This document shows, piece after piece, positions 52,037 through 63,999 of a stretch of DNA of 64,000 nucleotides (positions within the stretch are counted from its first letter, which is position 1; each line of letters begins with the position of its first letter). The DNA is from Ostrinia nubilalis. Taxonomy: Eukaryota; Arthropoda; Insecta; Lepidoptera; Crambidae. Location: contig NC_087092.1 in NCBI RefSeq assembly GCF_963855985.1, positions 16,864,001-16,928,000 on the forward strand, in the 5' to 3' direction. A program made the translations under genes and the position numbers. Below the pieces are notes generated by a model, which ran no database searches, had not been told where the DNA came from, and was given only the letters and a program-made list of their open reading frames with translations.

Positions 52037-52636
52037 TCTCAGAAGCGGGATAAGAACAGAACAAAAGGTATGTAACGCTAATTTCTTTTTTTTCTACGTT
52101 TGAAAATTATGAAACTATCTGATCAATTTTTTTTTATTATTATTATTATAACATTTGGCCAATTTTCAAAGTAAATTAACAGTAATTACTGTGTTATTCA
52201 CTTTGCTAAGGATATTCTTTAGTTGTGCAAAAATGAAATTGCTCAAACGGCCAGGGTATCGGACACATAATACTTATGGTCCAGATTCCTTTTGCTTTAA
52301 GCTTACGACGAAAGTACCCATTTTTTTTTAAAGTAATTTCTACTGCATGGTGGCAATTTTAAATTAACTTGGTAATGAAATTGATTTAATGGTTTGATTT
52401 ACGCGTTTAGATGCTGACAAATTTTGTTCTCTCCGTAAAATATAGATTAACTTTCCACAAAGTTTGAATTACCAATGATTTACAATTGAATAACAAAGTA
52501 TAAAGTGTTTTTTTTTTATTTGAATGGTCTACGTATGCTTAGGTTTAGTATACTGATATCAATTGAAATTATTGCTAGATTGAGTGGGCTATGTATGTTC
52601 ACTGGACTAGTTAGGGGGCAGTGTATGTTTGGTCAC

Positions 52637-52793
52637 TGGATTTTTGAGTGGGTATGTTTCCCGCTGGATTTTTTGAGTGGGTATGTTTCCCGCTGGATTT
52701 TTGAGTGGGTATGTTTCCCGCTGGATTTATGAGTGGGTATGTTTCCCGCTGGATTTTTGAGTGGGTAGGTTTCCCGCTGGATTTATGAGTGAC
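52637..52793 (+). repeat. Leader minisatellite of retrotransposon 2
   Basis: Five to six units of 28-29 bp (GAGTGGGTATGTTTCCCGCT plus GGATTTTT) between the primer site and gag. Units differ at single bases (TTTTT or TTTAT; GTATG or GTAGG). Confidence 0.9.
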
Positions 52794-53028
52794 CTGCATA
52801 CATTTGTCGGATATTTTGAGTAAGCTAGGTTTGCTTACTGGATAAAGCTATAATGTTTGTTAATTAAATAGGCTATTTTACTAGATCAAATGAAATACCA
52901 ATATTTTCAAGATTTTATTTCATAGAAAAGCTACATACAATAATAAAATAGTTTTAGATTGATCATGCCATTTTACATACAGTCTGGAACGGTTTATTTC
53001 GGTGAATTATTATAAATTACAGAAACAA

Positions 53029-53660
53029 ATGACTTCTGATGACGAACACGGTACACCACGGGGAACGCCGCCTGGTTTGCTTCCGAAGCGGCGTGGACGA
53101 GTAAATAAGTCTAAGCGGAGAAGGAGTCCTTCTTCTTCTTCCACGTCGAGCAGCGAACCTGTACCTAGGAAGTCGCTTCTAGAGAGCTTACATGGAACGA
53201 CAAAGCCAACGAGGCATTTAAAAAGTGTAAGGAGAGCTTACAAAGCGCCGCTACACTTCATTACCCGTTACCCGATGCGGAGTTATCGCTTATGACCGAC
53301 GCTTCAAACACATGCGTCGGCGCGGTTTTACAGCAAAAGGTAAACAATGTGTGGCAACCACTTGGTTATTTTTCAAAGAAGTTGTCTCAAACTGAAATAA
53401 AATATTCAACTTATGATAGGGAATTGTTAGCTGTTTATATGGCCATCAAATATTTTAAGAATTTGTTGGAAGGTCGCGTCCTAACAATATTCACTGACCA
53501 TAAACCACTAGTATATGCGTTTTCTAAACTCAATAATAATGATAAGGAAAGTCCGAGACGAGTTAGACATCTTTCATATATAAGCGAGTTTACTACCGAT
53601 ATTCGCTATATTAGCGGACCGAATAACGTAGTGGTTGCGCCATTTGTGGCTGGATGGTAA
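53029..53660 (+). pseudogene. Retrotransposon 2 gag start fused to RNase H fragment
   Basis: 53029-53195 encodes a basic, Ser-rich start (MTSDDEHGTPRGTPPGLL, then KSKRRRSPSSSS). After SLLESL the sequence jumps, in another frame, to FKKCKESLQSAATLHYP and MTDASNTCVGAVLQQ, the start of a Gypsy RNase H with YDRELLAVYMAIKYF and FTDHKPLVYA. Protease and RT are missing, which indicates a large internal deletion. Confidence 0.85.
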
Positions 53661-56600
53661 GGTGGTGTAAATGTGTGCCTGATTTGATTCTCTTTACAAA
53701 ATTCCTGAAACTCATTACTAGTAAAGGTTCTTCCATTATCTGTAACTAAATGTACTGGTAACCCAAATCTTGAAAATAGCGACTTGAATATCTCTATAGT
53801 GCGCGTTGATGTAATATTTGCCATTTCAAAAGCTTCTGGCCATTTTGAGTAACTGTCGACCACAACCAAATACATTTTGTTATAAAATGGGCCCAGAAAG
53901 TCGGCATGAATTCTATACCAAGAGGAGGGGGGCAGAGGCCATGGTTTCTGAATTTTTGAGGGTGTTTTACTATTTTGCAGACAAACAAGGCAGTTTTTAG
54001 TAATATTTTCTATCTCTGCATCTAGACTAGGCCACCAGAAATATGAGCGGGCGATTTCTTTCATACGTATGATTCCAAAATGGCTTTTATGCAAATATTT
54101 TAAGACATGTTTTCTAAGTGTGCATGGGATTATAATGCGGTAGCCCCAAAATACATATCCTCTATCAAGTGAAAGTTCTTCCTTTCTATTGTAAAATGGT
54201 AAAAGCTCGTTTGGGATCATTTTCTTGACTGGCCACCCATCTGCCATATACCTAACCAACTTAGTTAGACTTAAATCTTTGTTAATTTCTTGTTGTATCA
54301 TTTTCCAGTTTATAGTGCCGATTTTGGAATCATTTACATAACATTCATAACTTAATACTTCATCTACACATAATGAATTAACATGTTTTATATTTTCTGT
54401 TTTGGTTGCCGTGCGTGATAGATAATCAGCTGGGTTCTCAGTGGATTTAATGTGACGTACTTTATAGTTAAATGCTGACATAAAAATAGCGTAATGTTGC
54501 AACCGCTTGGCTGCCATTTTTGGTATTCCTTTGGTAGGTCCTAATATTCGTGTTAGAGCAGCATTATCTGTTTCAAGTTCAAACTGTCGACCGTAAATAT
54601 AATTATAAAATTTTGTTATATCAAAAATGATAGCCATAGCCTCTTTATCAATGGTAGAATATCTTTGTTCTACATCATTTAATTTTTTACTAGCGAATGC
54701 AATGGGTTTGACAATACCATCAACATCTCTACTTGACAACACCGCACCCAAACCAATATCTGATGCATCACAAGTTAATATTATGGGCAACTTTGGGTCA
54801 TAATGTCGTAAATTATTGGCATTAGCCAGTCTTTTTTTTATGTTATTAAATGCATTTTCACATTCTGAACTCCAAATAAATTTATTTTTCTTAGTACAAT
54901 CATATAAAGGTGCTATTACAGTAGCCATGTCCTTTAAAAAACGATTATAATAGTTAATTTTTCCCAAAAATGATTTCAGCATGGTTAAACTAGTTGGTGG
55001 TTTTGCGTTAATCAAAGGTTAAACATTTGACTTAATTATGCTGATTCCATTTTTGTTTACATTATAACCAAAAACTTCTATATTATTTGTTTAATTTACA
55101 TTTATCAATTTTAAGTTTGAATTCACACTCTTGTAATTTTGTCAATACTGCACATAGTGTATCATATGTTTGTTGTAAATTTTTTCCTTTTATATAGATA
55201 TTATCAATGAATACAACAGTGTTTGGTATATTAAGCAACTTATTTGTCATCAGTCGTTGAAATGATCCTGGCCCTGTGCTTACACCATATGGTGAATATT
55301 TATATTTATATTTTCCTACCTCTGTTACAATAGTTGTGCAGTTTTGGCTGTCAGGACTAAGACGTGCCTGTAAATACGCTTCTTTGAGATCTAGTTCGCA
55401 GTAATATTCCCCGTGTTTTAAAGAATTCAATATATCTTCTATATGAGGTAAAGGAAAGTGATCGACTTTTAAACATTTGTTAACTGTAAGTTTATAATCC
55501 CCACAAAGTCTTACCGATCCGTCTGATTTAAGGATAGGAACCACTGGTGTGCCCCATTCACTTTGTTCAACTGGTTCAATTCTATCGTGGTCCAAGAGCC
55601 TTTTAATTTCATTATTTACTTTTTCCCGAAGAGCAAATGGTACTCGACGAACTGGCAGGCATATAGGTTTTGAATCAGGTTTTAGTTTTAGGCTTATTTC
55701 TTTACCCTTAAAATTTCCCCAACCAGGGCTAAATACTTCTGCGAACTGGCTCTTTATGATTTGTTGTGCGTCTGAAACAGATTGTACCTTGTTAATTCCA
55801 AAATAAAGGTCATTGTTTATTTTAGGAGGCCACAATTTTAATTGTTGCAACCAATCACGACCTATGATTCGAGGACAATTGTTTTGTACAACAAATACAT
55901 TTAAATGTTTACATTCCTGATTAAACATTACAGGTATATTTGAAATTAATCCTAATGGTTGTGACACACTTTGATCAAAATTTTTAAACAATATTTTACA
56001 ACTTTGTAATGCATAGTCTGGTAAGAATTTGTTTTTATCACATAATGGAATGACAGTAACATCAGAACCTGTGTCAAGTTGGAATGGTATATTTTGACTA
56101 TTCACATTTAAGGTTATAAAGTGTGGTGGTATTTTACTTACACTATTAAAAGTATATGTCTCATATTCTTCATATAGATTTTTAATAGAATCAATTGCCT
56201 CCTCATTTTCTTCTATAGGCTTTGAAGTCTCCAGTTCCAAAATGTTGGTTTTTCGTTGCTTTCTTTCACACATTCTGAATATGTGTCCTTGTTGACCACA
56301 TTCCGAACAATATTTATTTCTTAGAGAACACTCCGCTTTCAAGTGGTTATTTTTACCACAACAATAACACTGCTGGTTCTTTGGTCTGTAACTTTTCTGT
56401 CCCTTGGTTGTTGTTTGTTGTTTTGTCCTTTGGTAATCCTTTTGTTTATTGTAAAATACTTCTGAGGTTTCAGGTGAAGGGTCACTGAGCATCAGGGCTG
56501 CTTCTATATTTCTAGCACATTCGATACAGCTTTCTAGTGACCTGTTGTCTGCATTTTTCATTAATTCGTATTTAATAACCTTTGATGTAACGCCATCCAT

Positions 56601-56984
56601 GAATTTTTCCTTGATTTGATCATCTGTGTCTTTGAAGTTGCACTTTATAGCCAATCTTTTCAGATTCAGTACATAGTCCTGTATTTTTTCATTAGGTAAC
56701 TGGTTACGTCGCCTAAATTCAGCCCTTTCAACAGCCGTAGATAGTGGTTTTCCATACTTTTCTTTCAACTTTGAACATAGTTCTTCATATGATAGTTTGT
56801 TTGGTTTGACAGGGCTACATAGACACTGCAGGATTTCAAATACTTCCGGTGCTAATTTTGTTATTAACAGTGGCACTTTCTTTTCGTTTGGAATGTCATT
56901 GACTATCATGAAACAGTCCAGTTGTTCCGCGAAGACGTCCCATTTTTCACCGGCGAATGATTTTATGTCGCCGCACACCGCCAT
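53641..56984 (-). pseudogene. Antisense Gypsy gag-pol fragment (element 3) inside retrotransposon 2
   Basis: 55083-56984 encodes gag with CYCCGKNNHLKAEC and CSECGQQGHIFRMC knuckles, protease QLDTGSDVTVI and RT up to KCKLNK. In the RT catalytic motif the expected second Asp is Asn (FIDN). A frameshift near 55070 and a TAA at about 55020 precede the next part. 53641-55015 encodes RNase H (TCDASDIGLGAVLSS), the integrase zinc domain (HKSHFG ... CLVC) and core (IHADFLGPF, VTDNGRTF), cut at HPATNG before the catalytic Glu. No LTR of its own was found. Dead as a source of enzyme. Confidence 0.88.
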
Positions 56985-57009
56985 TTTGTGCTCCGTGATT
57001 TTGGAAGAT

Positions 57010-58017
57010 TCTTTAACTTCTTTGATTTTATTCTCTCGATTTTGTGATCTGGTTCTGGGCCTCGTAAGTAACGATGAGCTGCTCTACCTACTTAGAAAGA
57101 AAAAAAACTTACAAGTCAAAACGCACCGGTTTATTGATAACGCGGCCACTTCGCGTTGTTTTTGGAATTAAATCTTTGCTAGAAGTGTCTGCGTTATTAG
57201 TACTAGTATTCTTACTACCGTAGTTATTACTACTACTAGAATTAGTAAAAGAATCAAAAGTATCGTTTAAATCATGGTCACCAATGTACGTTATTAATAC
57301 CCGATGTACGTAATTATATTAATATACGTTATGTTCAGGTATATTATTGTTGTTGTCCACTTATAAGTAATGTCCACTTTATAAGTTAAGTCCACAAAAC
57401 GTACGTCAGAAGGTTGGAACAGTAAAACATGTGATTTCTTTAAAGGTGTAATTGCGACTAAAATAAAACTGGCGGGCTCAGCCGCCGACACATACAAGGA
57501 ACAGTATAACTATTGTTTTCTATTGTTGATTGTATTGGGCAATGATGTGGGGACGCAGGACGCTACTCAATACGCTCTGTTCATTCATAAAGTTAATTTA
57601 TTACTCTGATTAATGTGTACCTACAATATTATATTTTCATCTTATTGATTTATGAAATATTGTATGTATTGATATAATATTATGTTGACACTCTATTGAT
57701 TGAATTAATGTATATTGATAATAATATATTTATTTACGCTCTATTGATTTAGAAAATGTATAATGAACTTAATCAGTAGCTAATCTAATAAATGTACCTA
57801 AGCGAATGTCATGATTTAACATTATCAAAATGTGTACTAAATTACAATTTACATAATTAAGTTCATGAGATTTAACTATGTATAATTTTTTATACCACTA
57901 AGGAATTAATGTACCAGTATTTATTTCAATTATTTAATCGGATCCACTATGTTTAGTTATTTTCATTTTTCTTAAATAAGTGTGCGTCGGGAGACAGCAC
58001 AATATCGGATGGCCGAA
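57010..58017. other. Interior of retrotransposon 2 without recognisable gene
   Basis: The first 250 bp may be the leader of the antisense element 3. The rest (57540-58017) is AT-rich, with repeated TTGATT and ATATT motifs, and leads to the purine-rich GGATGGCCGAA before the right LTR, probably the polypurine region of retrotransposon 2. Confidence 0.45.
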
Positions 58018-58208
58018 TGTCATGATTTTTAGAATATATTGTTATTATTTTAGTGAATTTAAAAAAATGTTACGATTTTAGTATATATTTTAAAGTTAAA
58101 AAGTGGCAACACTGTTAAAAACTTCAATCTTGTTTGGCAAGGAAGTGGTAATGTGGAGGGGATAGAGAGGCTTGTTGTAGGCCTAGAGCTCACTCAGAAT
58201 CATTACTC
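58018..58208 (+). repeat. Right LTR of retrotransposon 2, left half
   Basis: Same as 51695-51885. It ends with CATTACTC, one copy of the 8-bp duplication made by the insertion at 58209. Confidence 0.92.
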
Positions 58209-58902
58209 CACAGATGAGACAGGGACAGATAGGAAACGGCCCTATGATTGGTCCGTTCATAGTAAAAGTTCCGGCATCTATGGACTTCCATTGGGTAGCG
58301 CTAAAAAAAAAAAAAAGATCGTAACTTTTTAATAACGACTGCCTTAGCGACGTTGCAGTACCGCTTTAATATATTTTATAACGAGTAACGTTACCGCACC
58401 AATAACGGTACGGGTACATTATTATTTCGAATTATTTATAGAAATAAAAAACCAAATACATAAGTTTTATTAAAAAATTTATTTCATAAAAATACAACTT
58501 AAAAACTAATGCATACAACTATCGACAAAATTACAAAGGTGGTCCTATCTTTTGAGCACTTGAGTCTGAACATGAAGTACATCTTAGAATTATCTACACG
58601 TTCGAAGATAATATACCAAGCGGATGATTTCTTATTCCGTAAGGAAAATTACAAAATAATAATGGAATAAAAAATCATCCGCTGAACTCGATAATTATAA
58701 GTAAGCACCATAAACTTAGGAAACTATGAAATACTATTAGTAAGTAAAACTATACAGTCATTAATTCACAGAATCATCAACTGTAGGTTTTTAAGAAAAA
58801 TAAAAGAAAACCTACCGCGCCAATAGAAAATAAAGTCTAGTTGGGCTTTATTTTCATCAATAACATTGAGACTGAACTATTTATGACATAATATTTAGTA
58901 AC

Positions 58903-59220
58903 TAGCTGCTGCCCGCGGCTTCACACGCATGAAATTTAGTTTGTCAAAGATCGTCATAAATTATACAGGGTGGAACTTTGTAATGCCACCTGTAGGGAAA
59001 GTACTCTTAATACTGTAGATAGAAAATTTTACTCAAAGGAAACATTCCTTTATTTTTGTAAAGAAAGGGAACTGCATTCAAAGATATTCTGGGTTATAAA
59101 GTATAATACTGCAGTTTCATCAAAATCCGTTCAGTAGTTTTTGCGTGAAAAAGTAACAAACCTGTTAACATTCAGATTCCAGACGTCCATACAAACTTTC
59201 GCATTTATAATATTACATAG
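58903..59220 (+). repeat. CCCGCGGCTTC-type interspersed repeat
   Basis: Head CTAGCTGCTGCCCGCGGCTT, end ATCAAAATCCGTTCAGTAGT and TTCGCATTTATAATATTA. Same family as 40335-40555, with an insert in the middle. Confidence 0.6.
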
Positions 59221-59409
59221 TACGAAGTAGGATTTGAGTAAATCTATCTTTAATTGCCAAGTAAGTAAATGTTAAAGACTCTTAGTTATTTTATCTCTGT
59301 TTGAGTCAATTTCAGTCATAAAACCCATTATACAAAAAAAATTAAGCCCGGGATGAACCTTAGAGAATTAAACCTCCTCTATGAAAGGGATGAACACTGG
59401 TTTAAAATT

Positions 59410-59945
59410 ACATTTCCATCGTTCGTTTCAGCCAAATGACGTCCACTGCAGCTGGACAAAGGCCTCCCCCAAGGTTTTCCACAATGAACGGTCCTGCGCT
59501 GCCCGCATCCAGGCTCTTCCCGCGACCTTTACCAGATCGTCGGTCCACCTAGTAGGAGGCCTGCCCACGCTACGTTTTCCAGCCCGTGGTCGCCACTCGA
59601 GAACTTTCCTGCCCCAACGGCCATCGTCTCTACGAGCTATGTGCCCCGCCCACTGCCACTTGATTTTAGCAATTCTGCGAGCTATGTCGGTTACTTTGGT
59701 TCTCCTACGGATCTCCTCATTTCTGATTCGATCACGCAGGGAAACTCCGAGCATAGCCCGCTCCATCGCCCTTTGGGTGACCTTGAGCCTTCTTATGAGG
59801 CCCATAGTAAGCGACCACGTTTCGGATCCATATATCAACACTGGCAACACACACTGCTCGAAGACTTTTGTCTTGAGACACTGCGGTATTTCGGACATGA
59901 GTATATGGCGAAGCTTCCCGAACATTTCCATACTAAATGTCAATT
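59410..59945 (-). mobile_element. RTE LINE 3' end, open C-terminal coding part
   Basis: The longest RTE fragment in the window: 171 open codons ending WTSFG. It contains [55 protein letters not shown] and WTDDLVKVAG. This is the C-terminal region of the RTE endonuclease/reverse transcriptase, 5' truncated. It lies inside the P-like insertion and so arrived before or with it. Confidence 0.88.
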
Positions 59946-60083
59946 TTACCTAGAGTTTAACTTATTGAAATAAATAGGTACCCACCATTGAAGCCAACAG
60001 AACAGAATAATATAAATTAATATTAACTTTTTGCAATAATTGTTTACAAAATTTCAAGCGAGCGAACATTTCTATTGTCGCTG

Positions 60084-60275
60084 ACTATAAATCCTACTAT
60101 ATTATAAAGGTTGTGTAGATGTTTGTTACTCTTTCACGCAAAAACTACTGAACGGATTTGGTTGAACCTTTACAGTATTATTATTTGTAATCTAGATTAA
60201 CATATAGGGTATAATTTATGCCAATCTGTGGCACTAAATTTCACGCGGGTGAAGCCGCGGGCAAAAGCTAGTTAT
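60084..60275 (-). repeat. CCCGCGGCTTC-type interspersed repeat, antisense
   Basis: Reads in reverse: CACGCGGGTGAAGCCGCGGG and CAAAAGCTAG at its right end. The left end is TACTATATTATAAAGGTTG. Further heads of the same class lie at 60394 (CTAGCTGACCCGGCGAACTT) and 61850 (CTAGCGGCCGCCCGCGACTT). Confidence 0.6.
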
Positions 60276-61579
60276 AAATAAATGGTACCTAATTCTGTTT
60301 ACAATAAAAATGATGATTACCTGTAATTGCGTAACACTAGACAGCCATTAACAAAATGAATCATTTTTACCGTATTTGCATGTTTATAAGAAACTAGCTG
60401 ACCCGGCGAACTTCGTACCGCCTGTAAAAATCCGGTTATAGCCTATCTTCATTAGGGAAAATAAAGGATTCTAATTGTGAAATAATTTTTCAAATTGGTC
60501 CAGTACTTAGTTTCGGAGCCTCTTCAATACAAACAAACAAACAATCATAATATGTCATCTTATAACTAAAATTTGTGTAGAAAAAAAAATACTACGATTT
60601 TCTTTAACTTGCGTAAAACTATACAGCCATCAACAAAAGACATTATCTACTATAAGGTAATGAAAAAAAATTACCTACTTAACAGTACAATTTTCCATAA
60701 TAAATTATGGTATTAACAAGTAATTATCAGTTTCCAAAAAAGTGAATAATCTACTGCAAGTTTCTAAGAAAAAAAAGACGACAGTAAAATGTACCCTAAT
60801 AGATTTATAAATTATTTTTTTATACAACAACTACGATTTTCTTTGACTCAAGTAAAACTATACAGCCATTAACAAAGAAATTCACAATAAGTACATTCTT
60901 GAGGCAAAAATAACAAAAAACTTTAGTTAAAAAACTATACACTGGGCCGGAATCTGAAACAATTTGAATTACATTATTATGATTCTTATTACAAATAATA
61001 ACAGACTGAATAAGCGGTTTATAATAATAGAAAAAGAACTCAAATTGGCGACTTGTACCCGCACGTGATGTTTGTCGACGCTTATTCCTTTCATATTAAA
61101 CCAGATTCAATTTGGTGTAACATTTACAATATTATTAAGGATAATACTACTACATACTGGGTGACTCTTTAAGGTGTTGCCATTTTTTATGAGCGACTCA
61201 GAATTATTAGTAAGTTAATCGATTTATCCATGAAATCACAGTCATTATGGCGCACGAAAATAAACCTTTAATGCCTTTACAACTTAAGGTATATGCACAT
61301 GCGCATTATCAACAGATTATAGAGCAGTAGCGTAGTCAATACTGCGTTACCGCAACATATTTATGAACAGCTTATGATTACATTTGTCTGAATTTGTTTT
61401 AGATTTGTATGATCGTTAAAACGCTTACAATATTTTTTTAAATTGGCACTGCACTTATATTTATGAACTCGACTGTACATAATTTACATTTAAATGATAT
61501 TATTGAGCGTTTGTCAAACCTACCAAATTTGGGGCTGTATCATTGCGGCAGTTTTTTCACTCAATACCTTCATTTTCTT

Positions 61580-61715
61580 GATCGTTGACTAGGCAAAATA
61601 AATATGTGGCGCAATAGCTCATACGCTTTCGGGCTCCGTTTTAAAAAACCAAAGAGTCCACCTTTTGTTTGTGTGTACCGCCTCTGCTTGATGGGTTTAT
61701 TTGCAAGCTGAACCT
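61580..61715 (-). pseudogene. P-transposase-like fragment
   Basis: After acceptor TTATTTCAG it reads KQRRYTQTKGG, then KRSPKAYELLRHIFILPS and a stop four codons later. The SPKAY..LR..F.LPS pattern is typical of P-element/THAP9-type transposases. Confidence 0.55.
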
Positions 61716-63211
61716 GAAATAATTAATAACAATAGTATAATACATGTATTAAACATATTATAAACGCTTACTTAAAATTAATTATCTACTTTGAAAAAAG
61801 CATCAAAATATGTAACTGAAATACTTAATATTAATAATTTTAGAAGAATACTAGCGGCCGCCCGCGACTTCGTACGCGTGGATCTCGTTTTACCCTCTTC
61901 ATGTATCTTACGCGGTTTAAATTTTTTCATACAAATGTTTTTTCCCGCTCTTTCCCGTTCACGTGGGAATTTCAGGAATTCCTTTCTTAGTGCATCTCTA
62001 CGGTACCTAAGCTACGTCCCTTCCAAATTTCAAGTGCCTAGGTTTAGCCGTTTACGCTGTGCGTTGATCTATCTTACGCGGTTTAGATTCTTTCATACAA
62101 ATGTTTTTTCCCGCTTACTCCCGTTCCCGTAGGAATTTAAATAAATTAAATACATTATTATGATACCTTAGGACGCAGCAATAATATTATCCATAATGAC
62201 AGATGTGGCTCTGATGTAGATGGCAGGATATAGTTTCTGAAATATTTAATAAAACATAATTAAAATTTATTACACAATTAAAAAATTAGCATAAAATAAA
62301 CCTATAAAATTAATTAAGTATGATGGTATAACCTGTGTTATAACTATGTAAAATTAATTTAAAAAGATAGTTTTATAAGATAGAATACTGCAACCTCTAC
62401 TAAATATAAATATATTGGCAAAATCCTGTAAAACTTAATGTACAATTAATTATCATACAAAACAATATAATTTAAATAACTCAAGAAAGAGTTTTCTTTG
62501 CAGAATTAATGTAGGTATTGCTTACAAAACATTACAAAAGAAAAATTACTATCACGAAAAATCAGTTTAAATTACGTATTGAAATTATAAATTATGTTCA
62601 AAGAATATTGTAAGTGACTCATCAATTTAAAAGTACTTAGGTATTATTTACAACTGAGTTGAACATACCTTCACTCACAGCATTATCTGGCAACAACATT
62701 GAATTGAAGTTATCTCTATTAGCAGCTAGAAAGAAAAAAAATATAAATAATCATCTATTGCAACATCCTGTATTGAAATCTTAAATGTTAAAATTAATGT
62801 TTCAATTTTTAGTGGTAAGTTACCGTGTCAATAATATAATTTATGTAAGGTGCCTAATCCAAACAAATAGAATAAGGATAATTTGTTTTATTGAAATGTA
62901 GTAAAATATCTCTTTCTATTTTAGTTTTATTGACTAAGATTGATCTTAAAATAAAAGTAATACTTATTAAGAACATTGTTTACTTTTTTAGTCAAATCAA
63001 AAAATTAAACTTTCTTTATTCGTATAGACTAATTAAATTAGTACTTGCAAAACACTTTATGGTTGAATCTAGGTATATACTTACTTTAACTTACTGGATG
63101 ACCTGATCAGCAACAGCTTGGATGGTCGCCGAGATGTTATTATTTTCTTCATGGATAAATAAAAATAGGACATCCATTCATCATTGTCATAACCAATAGA
63201 TTGTTTTAGAT

Positions 63212-63241
63212 TTATTTATCCTCAAAATGTGATTGGCAGAC
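63212..63241 (-). pseudogene. THAP-domain-like fragment, second part
   Basis: After the acceptor GTTTCAG it reads VCQSHFEDK and then a stop. C-x2-HF is the distal half of the C2CH THAP motif. Confidence 0.5.
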
Positions 63242-63414
63242 CTGAAACAAAAATCAGTCAGTTCAGTCCTAGGGAAATTGCAGCAAATTTTATAGCAATT
63301 TGGAAGGTTGTTTAATAACCTAAAAATATGACTTGCCTTTCTTTGACGAAGTTGCTCCTTTGTCATAGTTCCTCATAAAGGATTTGCAGGCAGGAGGAGG
63401 TACTGTATCCTTAG

Positions 63415-63489
63415 AGCCTGCAATGCTTCATCACGTGCTAGAGAAAAAACCCTGGACTTGGTGGACGAGCAACCAGTCACGATGCATTT
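63415..63489 (-). pseudogene. THAP-domain-like fragment, first part
   Basis: Reads KCIVTGCSSTKSRVFSLARD then EALQ. C-x4-C followed by a hydrophobic FSL-type stretch fits the start of a C2CH THAP finger. The frame then degenerates. The Met at the start is not clear. Confidence 0.55.
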
Positions 63490-63840
63490 GGTGATAATAA
63501 GAAACCATCTTGTTTATACGGTAAACAATGTAAATACGGTAAAATGACCATTATTTGTTTGCTTTTATTTCCGAATATTTCGGAATCAAGATTTTTTTCT
63601 CGGAATTTCGAAAAGAATTGAGTGAATGAATGATTGATTGAATGAGCGAGCAAAATCAGCGAATGAATGAGTGGATACTGTCCTGTCAATGTCATTAAAA
63701 TGACAGTTGACGTAAAGGATGCTCTTTTTTTTTTTAATTGGCCCAATCCTACAGGCTATGTTTGCTGAGATTATGTGGATGCTCCTAGAAATGACATTTG
63801 ACTAACCATCTGTCAAACACTATGGCGTTTCCACCCCGTG

Positions 63841-63999
63841 CATTACTCTGTTAGCTTCGATAGAACTCAGACCACTTGACGAATCTATGTCCGATAGCTG
63901 TTATAATAATTATTGTGAGTTAAATATTGAGTAATTGAAGTGTAAGTGTGTAAGTGGAAATATACTCGAGTTTGGCTGGAATAAAGTGGTTTCTTTTTA
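63841..63999 (+). repeat. Right LTR of retrotransposon 2, right half
   Basis: Begins with the second copy of CATTACTC, then equals 51886-52036. The window ends one base past the LTR. Confidence 0.92.

Larger units (their letters stand above)
58209..63840 (-). mobile_element. P-element-like (THAP) DNA transposon, degenerate, 5.6 kb
   Basis: A 5,632-bp insertion flanked by an exact CATTACTC duplication (8 bp, as for P elements and hAT). The ends CACAGATGAGACAGG and, inverted, CACGGGGTGGAAACG agree only partly. On the minus strand: a THAP-like zinc-finger start (CIVTGC, FSLARDEAL; about 63489-63415), a possible second THAP exon (acceptor TTTCAG at 63242, VCQSHFED), and a P-transposase-like segment at 61715-61580. 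RTE and other repeats sit inside. No intact transposase, so it needs help in trans. Confidence 0.65.
51695..63999 (+). mobile_element. Chimeric LTR retrotransposon 2, right LTR split by a P-like insertion
   Basis: 342-bp LTRs: left 51695-52036; right 58018-58208 plus 63849-63999. The right halves add up exactly to the left LTR and appear identical to it. Plus-orientation parts are the primer site at 52039-52051, a leader minisatellite, a gag start (about 53029) and an RNase H fragment. From about 53641 the interior becomes an antisense Gypsy gag-pol. Without the P-like insertion the element is about 6.67 kb and codes for no complete polyprotein, so it is non-autonomous. Confidence 0.85.

Noticed and set aside
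59428..59943. Host gene of 171 codons
   Set aside because: The sequence is the C-terminal end of an RTE LINE protein, present in several truncated copies in this window.
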